From Hirundichthys speculiger (Eukaryota; Chordata; Actinopteri; Beloniformes; Exocoetidae): 64,000 nt of DNA. The stretch spans positions 558,001 through 622,000 of the forward strand of contig JAGFBZ010000934.1 of NCBI GenBank assembly GCA_018398805.1, written 5' to 3'. Shown piece after piece: positions 34,610 through 45,259 of this stretch (positions within the stretch are counted from its first letter, which is position 1; the number at the start of each line of letters is the position of its first letter). Made by a program: the position numbers and the translations under genes. Below the pieces are notes generated by a model. It saw only the letters and a program-made list of their open reading frames with translations, did not search any database and was not told the origin of the DNA.

Positions 34610-35539
34610 TACAGTGGCAACACGGTATGTAAACCCCTTGAAATTAGCTGGTTTTCCGGATTCATTTGCTATAAAAGATGATCTGATCCTCATAGTAGAC
34701 GACTCAACATACTGATAACATGAAAAAAAATATCAGAGTTTCTCTGCTCTTTATTGAACACACTCATTAAACATTTAAAATGCTAAATAATAAAAAAAAG
34801 TACTGAACCCTTGGAGGCCTTGCTAGAATTTTTAACAGCAATAACTTCAACAAGAAACTGTTTTTGGAAGCACTGGATCACACATGTATTTTTTTTTAAG
34901 CCTTTCTCTGGTGGATTTATTTATTTTGATGCTTAGGGTCACTCTCCTGTTTCTTCCTTCTTCTTCTAACTTTCAGCTGGACATTCCCTTGTAGAATATT
35001 TTGCTAAACCTGGGAATATATTTTCCCCTCAGTTCTGGAAAGATGATCCAGGCCCTAAGACAGTAAAACAAGACCAACTTCATGACACTAACTCAGACAG
35101 TTGAAGCTGTTGGGCTTTTTGTACCATAAAAACAATGCAACGTCTGCTTCATCAGTCCACAAAAAGTACTATTGTTGATTATCTATATGCTCTTTGGCAA
35201 ACTTCAGGCACACAGCAATGCTTCATTTATGTAGTTCTTTAATCTTTTTGTAGTGTTCTCTGCAGGGATGGAGGCCCTGGCTGTTCAATGACATACATGA
35301 GGCCGACTCATGAATAAATGTTTGTCATTTTAAATCCTGTCTTCCAGCCTTTAGCTGTCATTTATAGACAATTTGTCTAACAGAGAGATAACTTTGTATC
35401 CCTTTCCAGCCTTATTCAGAGGGGTTACTTTTGATCATATAACTTTAGAGAATCTCACTTTTGCATGTCATGGTTCACAGCAGTAAATGAAGCGCAAGCT
35501 TAAAATGTTTGAGTACCTTTTCCCAATCATGGCACTGTA
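34610..35539. mobile_element. Non-autonomous DNA transposon (~930 bp), TA-flanked
   Basis: The left terminus is TTTACAGTGGCAACACGG. The right terminus, reverse-complemented, is CTTACAGTGCCATGATTGGG. The shared inverted end is TACAGTG-CA, and TA lies at both edges. The interior resembles the noncoding 'LTCACCCCTTGA'-type vertebrate Tc1/Kolobok-like repeats (AAACCCCTTGAAATT near the left end). No transposase frame is present. Confidence 0.55.
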
Positions 35540-38500
35540 AGTCTAAATCACACCTCTAAACACTTTTCATTTACTGGACTGAACTACTGACTTTTTCACT
35601 GAAGTCATTTCTCTATGGGATCGCTCATTTTTCCCACCAGTAAATTTATGTTTCATGAATCTTACATGTGGCTAGTTTGAGATTTAGTTTTGCTTGTAAG
35701 CATCCAAACTGCTAATGTTAATGCAGTATTGACAAAACTCTCTTTTTAAATCAGTTTCACCTTATTCCCTTTGCTTTTTAAAATCAGTCTCTTCCATAAT
35801 CACTTTCTCGAGTCTGTCGCTATGTTTTATTGATGTCAATGTGAGACATAGTGGCATTAAACAACGTTCCTTCCTAAAAGTAAGCAAATATTCCTTGAAA
35901 TGAAATGAAACTTATATTTCTAACATGAACAACAGTCCGTCATGTCGCTTTAACATCCTCCACAGATGGAAGGCAACTGAATTATTTAACACCTGCATTT
36001 TTTTTTTTTGTTCGTCACTTAACATCTGAGCAGTTAGCCTTGCTTAACACAAACTTCGCTCTGCTTGCCCCAATATCACAAAGCAGGGCAGAGAACACGG
36101 CTCAATTTATTCTGATTTTGAAACATAATTTTATATACTTAGTGATTATTTAAATAATTCATTTTTGCCAGTGGGGTTTAAAATATATCTTACCGTGATG
36201 TGACAATCTCAGAATGCATATTTATTTCAGCTTTACTCTGACTTTAATTAAGTCTACACTCTTTTGTGGGAGCAAATGCAACTTTAAAGACTGTTATTAC
36301 GGCTTTCAATGGGAACCAATTACTGATTTCATTTTAGGTTCCGAACCCTGCGTGCCTTCAGGGTCCAAAAAGCTATGGCTGGTACCAAAGACAATTAATA
36401 ATGCAGACAAAGAGGGAGTATGCGGATCCTGTCCCCGTTGTTCAGCACTATGAAATCACCTAAAGCACGGTTGCAAGCACATACACTTTCATGCTGACTT
36501 TTAAATGCAGAGTAGAAGACCTTTTTTTTTTTCTAGTGTTGTTTTGTTTTTTGGCAAAATCCCGACAAGGTGATGGACACAATACAAGATATACTAATGC
36601 AAGAAAAGGGATGCAAAGTAACAAATAGGGACGAGGAGTGCACCAAGAAATGCCCCTACAACACAACATTAAATATCTACAACTCTCCTCCTGAATAATT
36701 GATAGGTACGCCTTGGCTGCGTACTGAGGAATGAGAATGAGAAAGCTTCCTGGCATCTTAGCAGATATGAGTAAGCATTTGTTAAGTCAGAGCTGCAAAC
36801 CGGAGCCCTTCTCAGTTTTCCTCCAGTTGTGGACCTCCCACTCACCAGCACGACTTCAAACAATCCTTGTTACTTTTGGCTGATATGCATCGCAGCTGAT
36901 GAGGACACATGCACTCAGACCTGCTCGAGTACTTCCATAAACCTCTGTAATGGGACTTCAGGAGTGATGCCAAAGGGTTCAATGAAACATTGTAGAAATC
37001 TTTGTATGCTCTCATCTTTATAATCTCACAGGTGCTTAGATCATTAGATCATTAGAGTGCATCTATGCCTGACTGGGACAATAACTGTTTCAGATGAGCT
37101 ACGAATGGTCTGTTTTCTGTAGGACGTGATGTATGTGACAAAAACGACTGCAGCTGTTGTTATTCACAGCGAACTTTGCGAGTCTTAAAAGAGGCTGCAA
37201 CAGAACGTATCTGCAATTAAGACGCATGGATCCCAGGAGTTTTGACAGCAGCAGTTGGTCTAATCCATTCTGAGTCTGAGCAGTCATTCACAGAAATCTG
37301 CTGGTGTTTTTTATTTGCACATGTTTTTACTCAGTAATTTTCAAACTTTGCAAGAACACATACCAGCTGTGAAACAGTTATGCTCAGCTAGAGCAAATGT
37401 AAACACAGAAATGAGAACCCTGCATGGTCACTTTGAGGAACCCACTTACTTGTCTCACTGGCACCACCCTGTTTGCGTTCGCATCACAGGTTTGTACGAG
37501 CTTCACCCCTGGCCTGACACAACCGGGATTTGAACCCCAGGTTTTACTTTCTGTTGAGAGACACTGGGCAGCAGAGGGCTGAATGTGACCGTTTTACCAC
37601 ACGGCACTGTTGTTGCACCGAGCATCTTGCAGGCTGAAGGCCAGAAAGATATGGAAATGTTTACAATAGATCTGCAAAAGGATGTGTAATCCACAAATAA
37701 ACATCTGCATAACAGAGGTCAGATGCACTGAAGATTTCTTAAAGACAGATGGATTCATTATGTTCCAACATTATTCACATCATCGACCCCACTTTGCCAC
37801 TCCACAGCGGCATCCAAAGACTTTAATAGAAGCTGACATTTTTGACAGCTAGTTCAATTACTTGGTGAGGAATTGCAGTTTTCCCAGTTCTTAACTAAAA
37901 AATTAAGTAGTTTAATAGCAGCGTGGTCCTGTAGTTATAAATTAAAAAAATTCAAATGTATTATTCCAGCAACTCTACACCTTGTAGTTAAAAAAAAACA
38001 CCTACTGCTGAAGACATTCACATAGTGTCCTCTGTTGTTCTGGAGGAGTGTCGACCACATTGACCTGCGTTATAGGAATCACAGACTCTGCAATGCAAAT
38101 ACTTTTCATTTTGAAACATTGATTCCTCATGTCCCTGTATACCTGCTGAATTAGCTTCATTTGACCACATCCACTCTCTGTCCACTACACAGACCTGTGA
38201 CAGCCGTAGTTATTTTCCTCACAATTACCAAAAAAAAAAAAAAAAAAAAAATCTACAAGGGAGCTTGTGCACATGCGCCCTCATGAATAAACACGCACGC
38301 TCTCATTTACCTTCCCTCCACAAACTTTATTATTCATCTCGGCCCTTTTCATTTTTCTTCCCTTTCTACTTCACAGAACAAATAGGCAAATAAATAAATA
38401 AAGAAGAAATAAATAAATAAGAAAAAGGTGAGTGCTTGAAAAACAACACTGTGGCTAAAGAGAAAGCAGCTTTTTGTCCTCGGTCTCATTCACTGGGGGA

Positions 38501-39299
38501 AAGGCAGCCACGCCTGCCCGAGAAGCAATCTTATGCAGATCACATCGAAGGGCTTCATTACCCAGAAGCCTGCTACTTTTTGTTCTCCCTCAAGGAACAA
38601 GCGAGAGAGAGCATTAGCCTAGCAAAGGAGAAGCAATGGTGAGCAATAGGGAGGGAGCACCGTGGAGGTAGACGTACAGGAAAGGAGGGAGAAAACAGCG
38701 TGCTGGAGGTGTGTGTGCATGTGTGTGCATGTTTGTGGGCAGGTCGAGTTAGTCTTTCCAGCGTAAACAGTGGAGAAAGGACAAATCACCCCTGAAACTG
38801 CAACACCTTCGTTTTCACGCCGCCAGCTTTATGTTAATACATGAACAGGAATGCCTCTCAGCATGCACGTGTGCATGCGAGACTGGCATACATGCAGGAG
38901 ATGGTGCACATGAGATTGTGCCCCGTTGCCTACGTGCACAGTGGAAAAACAAAATACCCCAGGGGATTCAAAAGAGCTCACGTTACTGTATCTGGACCCG
39001 TGACTGATGATGTTACATGTATAATTCAGAGCTACATTGGGTAATAAATAACATTTGATGAATTAGTAATGTACATTTGTGTACGATATCGATCAGCTGT
39101 GTTTATGCGTGAACACATGTTTTCTTCTCTTGTTTTAAATCCTGAACACAACATATGTTTGCTATGGGCTTGCTCATTATATGTATTTATTTATTTTTTT
39201 TTCTTTTATACCAATTTTGTAGTTGATTTTGAAACATGACATGCTGAATTTGCAATTAGTTGGACGCAAGATAATACAAAATAAAAGGCTCCCTACCTA

Positions 39300-40109
39300 T
39301 GGAGCCCCGTTTGGGTCATAATTCAATAAATAAAAGAGTCTATTATTATGAAATACAGGCATTTATTATTATGAAATGTTTCCCATTATTATGAAATACA
39401 TGTTTATTATTATGAAATATTTCCCATAATTATGAAAAACATGTAATTATTATGAAATATATTTTTATTATTATTTAATCTTAGTTTAATGCATAATAGT
39501 TCATTTCAGAATGGCTTTTTTTATTTAAGAATGAGTTTTTACATAATTGCTTCCTTTTTCATAAGAATGAGTTTTTACATAATAATGACATTTTGCCAGT
39601 GGGCGGGGCCAGTGGTTGACCTGCACGCTCACTGGCTGACTCTTCTCCATGCAGTTGGTGGGGGACTAGCATCGAGCCTGTTGGCTACCTCTCGGAGAAA
39701 GTCAGAAAAGTATCTTCTGTCGCCATGTCGTCAAAATCAAGTTTTCCCGACATTTCGCGCTACGTTTCTTAGTCGATGTCAACTTTTAACCGTAAACTGA
39801 GGTGCATTCTGCCACCTACTGGCCTGGAGTATATACATTGCACCTCTCGCCCACTATCGATATTCACTGTTCTGTTGCTTATGCCTGAATGAAAGAGCAG
39901 CCAATCACATAAATGGCTCCGCCCTCTCTGCTGTGATTGACACACAAATCACTCTTATGAAAAACAAAGCCATTATTATGTAAAAGCTCATTCTTATGAA
40001 AAATGAAACCATTATTATAGTAATGGGAAATATTTCATATTAATAAACGCCTGTATTTCATAATAATAGACTCATTTATTCATTGAATTATGACGCAAAC
40101 GGGGCTCCA
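39300..40109. mobile_element. MITE-like element with long inverted repeats (~0.8 kb)
   Basis: Termini TGGAGCCCCGTTTGGGTCAT (left) and, on the opposite strand, TGGAGCCCCGTTTGCGTCAT (right), each flanked by TA. The inverted similarity continues for about 90 bp. Subterminal regions hold many copies of TTATTATGAAAT or ATTCTTATGAAAA in direct and inverted orientation, like transposase-binding repeats. The centre (39598-39950) is GC-richer and contains a 15-codon ATG frame at about 39725-39772 that ends in a stop; it may be a remnant or chance. No transposase is present. Confidence 0.85.
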
Positions 40110-42835
40110 TACCCATCGGGTGACTAGTACCAGAGATACAAACAGAGGCAACTAAAGGCAAACCTGCAAGTACGCGGCCTACATAGATGTGAGCATATAG
40201 AGGCAGAAGCACAAGAGCAGTTGCTGTTGCCAAATGAGGTGAGATAGATAGGAGTAGCAGGTTATTTACAGAGAAACTCCAGCATGTCAGTTAAATCCTT
40301 TCTGCCTCAGAGGACTGGCCTATCCCCATTTAGCACGGCCACAGAAAGGGCCAGGTTGGCATGCAGACGCTGGCAGCCAGACAGACCTGAGAGAGAGTCA
40401 GAGCCTTGGCCAGGTTCACTGCTTTGACCCCCTCTCAGTCTAGCTCAGCCCATGAGCCACCCACCACCATCAGCACAGCTCCACTCTGCCTCGTCCCTGC
40501 CCAGCCAAGGAGCCCGCTCATCAGATGTGCCCCAGCCTCGCACTGGCCCAGCACTGGCCCAGCTGCCCAATGTGTTAAAGGGCCAGGGGCCCCCTGCCAC
40601 TTGGCCCATCTGCCAGGCTGCAAACCAGAGTCTGGGATCAGAGAAGAGAGAGAGACACAAACACCAGATACCCTCTCTCTTAGCTCTCAGCTCAAAGCTC
40701 AACAGAGACATGCGAGATAAAAGATGGGCTATAAATGTGCTTCTCTTACTTGTGGGCTGCTGTGACCCTGAAATGCTGCAATGGTTTATTCAAGTTAAGC
40801 GTTCTGACTGCAAACAAACTCATACTTTCCAACTTCAATATGTTCAGGATGTACTGCAAGATCAGCATAGTACAATCAAATTTCTTGGTAAATCAAGTAA
40901 GAAAACTTGTATTTATAGAACATCTGGCCCAAGTGGAGCATGAAAATATCTCAGCTTTCCCTCTATTGATCCACAAGACTGAATGCAGAATGTGGAAAAA
41001 AAATACATAGAGGGAAACAAGAATCAGTCAAAGATAGATAGACAGATAGACTACAGTATTTAACAATGCTATCCTTCATGCAGAGTTATGTATGAGTGTA
41101 TGATACGAGTGTAGTAAATCATTAGGGATCACAGTGAGCTTTCTGCTGCATATTAGAAGCATGAGACGATCAGCTCTGATAAAGATTTGCATCTTTCTCA
41201 TTTCCATATGTCTCCCCCTGATCAAGTCTGCTCATTCATCGTCCAAATCTGTGATGACAACCCTTTACTTTCCTTTTCTTTCATTCATTTTCTTTCTTCA
41301 TAGCTTCCGGTGGTGATGAGAGCATAATCAGGAACATCATCAAGGCCCCTACAGATGTAGACGCCTGTGCCTGTTAGTCCTGTTCCCCGCACCAATTATA
41401 ACTCTCAAAATGCAAAACAAGTCCAGGTAATCTATTAATGTCACTTCAATTTTATATCTTCGCTCCAATTTAGCAGATCTTGACACTTTTGGCGAGGGTC
41501 TGCGCTTCAGTACAGGGATTCATTTTGCTGCGGTTTCAGGGAGCACGGCCCATGCAAGACGAGGACGGGCCATCTGTCTATGTGCCCGCTTATTAATCGC
41601 CCTGATAATGAAGCGCACTCACAGCCCGGCACTCCTGGGGGGTCTCTTGCAAAACAACTTTCAGCAAGTTTGTTTTGCAGTGTTGCAATTATTGTAGTTC
41701 ACACCCACCTCAGCGCAGGGAGGAGGGTTTAGCGACCTCCTCCTAATTACCTGAAGCGTCATTTCAAGCAGACTTTGTAATTTCCATCTACATCACAACT
41801 CCCTTGTTAGCTGCAGACGGTGGCAGAGCCTCATAATTCCAGCATATGGTCGACAAACATTCATGGGAATTTGTCAGCTTGTACTGGCCTTAAAGTCGAA
41901 GACCCCATTAACAGGAAACAAGATCTACTAATCCTGTGAGATCTGCGCAATCCGTGCAAAAGAATAACAATAACGTTTCATATCCAGGCTTGCACAAACA
42001 AGAGACAAACTCCCTTTGGGTGAAATCACACCTAAAAGTTATCATCAAATGCATATATTTATTGAGAAAGAAAGGAAGAGCTTATTTATTAAGTGTGACG
42101 AATTGAGTTATTTAATTTGCAAGCTTTTATTTGTAAGTCACATACTACAAAAATCTGCTTGACAACTTAAAAAAATACTCTGAGATGAAAAATAGTGAGA
42201 AACTAACTGTCTACCAAGTTATTCCCAGCAGAGTGTACGTGGCTAACGGTGGATTCACGTGCATGCGTGACATGCGCCATCTGCATCTGTCTCTGTAGAC
42301 TTTGAACGCGATGATGTCATCTGTTGCTGAACTGAATTGTGGGTTTCATGGGACGTGTCAATAACATGGCCTCAGTGAAAAGGTGCGGGATTTTCAACTT
42401 TTCCCGCCTCAGCTCATACATCAGCCAATCGAATTGCGGCTACACAGAGAGAGCTAGCCAGTGAGTGGCTAATGAGTGATTATCTGATTGCATAACAGAG
42501 AGATTTTAGGAAGGTTTTTAAGAGGAATATTTTAGATGGACTTGGTGGGAGTGATCTTTACAGGGTTCAAGCTGAGCTTTTCCTGATTTGTTAAGTGTCC
42601 TGCACGTGTATATTGCATCATGTATACTCTGTGTGATTAAAAATGGCTCCCCTGGTAGCGAGGGCACTTGTTAGGAGAGGATAAAAGTAAAAAATGACAC
42701 CACTATATACTTAAAAAAATTCAGTAAACTACTGGTAAATACAGATTTTTCCAAAATATAGAACACAGTATGAAGGATGGTAAAAATTACACAATTTGCT
42801 GTATGCTAGAAATACCCACATAGTGTGCTTCAACA

Positions 42836-42836
<1 letters not shown>

Positions 42837-42890
<54 letters not shown>
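42837..42890 (+). repeat. (TA)n microsatellite
   Basis: About 27 TA units, continuing into CATACATA and a second short TA run to about 42918. It lies next to the truncated end of a LINE. Confidence 0.96.
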
Positions 42891-42894
<4 letters not shown>

Positions 42895-42959
42895 CATACA
42901 TATATATATGTATATATAGTTTAGGAGTGGCTGTGTTCTGTCTAATTTTTTTTTTCTTT

Positions 42960-44520
42960 CAGTGAAAAATTTGGCAAATTGGTTGGTTCTCAGTGGAGAG
43001 GAGCTCCGGGTTTTTCAACCGTAGCAAACAGACTGTTAGAATTGTTGACATTCTTATTAATCATCTCAGATAAATGTTGCTGTCTGGCCTTGCTCAGCTT
43101 GTTATTATAGTTACGCAGGCTTTGCTTGTACAAGTGAATCTGAAGTTTTTTTTTCCTCCACTTTCGTTCAGCTTTTCGAGATTCCCCCATTTCAGGGTTG
43201 AGACCATGGTGGTGTTTCTCCACGGGGTTTTTTGTTTGCTCAAGGTGCTCTTGATTTTTATCGGTGCAACAGCATCCATCACATTTAAGACTTTCAAACT
43301 GAAGTGATCCAGGAGTCCATCCACCGACTGCACTGCTCATTGGCAACACTGCCATGCTTTCAATGAACTGAGCACTTGTTTTAACATCGGTGTACCTCTT
43401 CTTTACAGAGAAGCAGGTTTTTTGAGCATTCTGAGCAATCAGTAAATCAAACAAAATGCAGAAATGGTCAGACAAGGCCATCCCAGTAACGACCACAGAG
43501 GAAATATTAACACCCTTAGAGATAACCAAGTCCAGAATGTGACCCTGAAAGTGTTGTAGCTTCTTTTACGTGTTGCACCAGATCAAACATCTTCCAGTAC
43601 TGAGAAAAACTTTTTTGCATTAGCATCTGTTATATTATCTATATGAATGTTAAAATCCCCAGATATAATAAAATGGCTAAAATCTGTTGCGATAGTTGAC
43701 AATAATTCAGAAAATTCATCAATAAAACCCGTACAATATCCTGGAGATCGATAGATTATTAAAAACTGAATTTTAGAGACACCCCTTAAAATTAAAACTG
43801 AGATATTCAAAAGAGGTAAAATCACCAAATGAGATCTCTTTACAATGAAATCTATGTTTTCCTCCTGCTTTTCTTCCATTTCTGCATTTATGAATATAAC
43901 TAAAATCTGGAGGAGCTGCTTCATTCAGAACAGTAGCACTTATACTTTCTGTCGGCCATGTTTCTGTCAGAAAAAGAAAATCTAAAGGATGATAAAAGAT
44001 GAAGTCATTCACTAACAGTGACTTGTTGGACATAGATCTGATATTAAATACAGCTAGCCTCATGGGGTTTACATTCATCTTTGTGTTGTCCTGAGTTGAA
44101 CATGGAACAAGTAACAGATTAGATCGCTTCACCCAGTAAGTTGATTGTTTATGATTCCTTCTTTTACCAACTAATACAGGAATCTGACAGGATCCCAGCT
44201 CGTTCTCAGAACAGTTGTCAGGCGTAGCCATAGTGCGAATTACGGGGGGGTTTGACCCCCCCAATTACAACTTCGACCCCCCTAAAGAAGGGACAAATTG
44301 TAATTTTTGTCATCTTCGACCCCCCTAAAGATGACAAAAATAGTCATTTTTGTCATCTCTAGAAATTGTTGACCCCCCCCAATTGTCATTGTATAATTTG
44401 CACTCTGGGCGTAGCTCTTCTACAGCAGGGACCATGAACGCATCACGGCATCTTATCTTTGCTTTAAACTGTGCTGTTGCTCTGTGAATATTAGTGAACC
44501 AACCCACAAAATACAGCTTT
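42960..44520 (-). mobile_element. L2/CR1-like LINE endonuclease segment, truncated, with nested MITE
   Basis: Minus-strand blocks: upstream FTNIHRATAQFKAK (about 44490), the endonuclease start LAVFNIRSMSNKSLLVNDFI and FLFLTETW (about 44060-43950), HFIISGDFNIHID (about 43670), then ISSVVVTGMALSDHFCI (about 43500) and the inter-domain segment RKAERKWRKKKLQIHLYKQS (about 43180). SDH and GDFN are APE-type endonuclease motifs. Reverse transcriptase is absent: the element stops near 42960 beside a (TA)n array. Frame shifts occur near 43560 and 43800. A 179-bp MITE (44229-44407) splits the 5' part. Confidence 0.8.
44229..44407. mobile_element. 179-bp MITE with 8-bp target duplication
   Basis: Inserted in the LINE at 42960-44520. 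The flanking direct repeats GGCGTAGC at 44221-44228 and 44408-44415 are identical 8-mers. The termini are imperfect inverted repeats: CATAGTGCGAATTAC on the left and, reverse-complemented, CAGAGTGCAAATTATAC on the right. The interior has four CCCCCC tracts following GA, and a stem around TGTCATC/GATGACA. An 8-bp duplication points to a hAT-type transposase acting in trans. Confidence 0.8.
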
Positions 44521-44649
44521 CAATAAAACCATTAATAATAGTAATAAAAAATCTGATTTCTGATTTTTCTTATTAAACATTTTCTATGTTGCTAACTGAA
44601 TGGACCTCAATATGACCAGCTTGTTTACATATATGAGACTAACTCTGAA

Positions 44650-44905
44650 AAAATTAATTCAATTCAATTCAATTCAATTCAATTAAAAAATTTTATTGAT
44701 GCCCAAAATGACATTAATTTGTTGCAGTAACTGTCATGATTTAAGTCTCTTCAACGGTTCCTTATAGATGGTTATTGCTGTGTTCAGGACGGATCTCCTG
44801 TAGCGTCTGTGTAGCAGCGATCTGACTGAAGACTGTTGCTGAATCATTGTGTTGTGTGGAGGATGTTCAGGGTCATCCATGTTGTTCTTCATTTTATGAG
44901 GTATC
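44650..44905 (-). mobile_element. 5'-truncated LINE 3' end with (ATTCA)n tail
   Basis: From about 44690 to 44905 the sequence matches the 3' part of the LINE at 30905-31170, including GTTGCAGTAACTGTCATGAT and GAAGACTGTTGCTGAATCAT. At 44658-44685 it ends in TTCAATTCAATTCAATTCAA, which would be the 3' tail of a minus-strand insertion. Only about 215 bp was retained, a typical 5'-truncated retroposition product. Confidence 0.8.
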
Positions 44906-45205
44906 CTCAAAATGACAGCTAAGAGCCAAGGAAAAGGCAGAAAGACAACAGGGCTTTCTGAAAACCGTCATGCCTCTTGAAATGGCTCTGCCTGATAAAG
45001 AAAACTCCTGCTGCACAAAATAGGAAATGTTGATACAAGAGCTCAATAACCTCTTTTTACAGCGTGTTGCTGTGTGTTGTGCAGAGAAACAGAGATTGTG
45101 AGGTAGTGAAGCAATGTGAAATGAAACATCCAGTATGAAATGAAACAAAGGCATCCTTTAATTCCCAGACTTGACAACAGCACCACATAGCAAAACCTGC
45201 TCAGA

Positions 45206-45259
45206 AGAAACACCATCACAAAGACGCTATGATAACAGCGTCTTTGTGATGGTGTTTCT
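45206..45259. repeat. Perfect 23-bp inverted repeat with 8-nt loop
   Basis: Arms 45206-45228 and 45237-45259 are exact reverse complements, with loop ATGATAAC. The 9-mer TGATAACAG occurs at 45230-45238 (loop and arm start) and again at 45262-45270, just beyond the right arm. That geometry is what a replication template-switch or local inverted duplication leaves. The hairpin is about 54 nt long. It shows no terminator function in a eukaryotic intron, and microRNA origin is only a possibility. Confidence 0.95.

Noticed and set aside
37500..37560. tRNA-like motif (complement of GGGGTTCAAATCCCGG)
   Set aside because: Only an isolated B-box-like stretch is present. No A box or SINE body could be recognised, so no feature is called.
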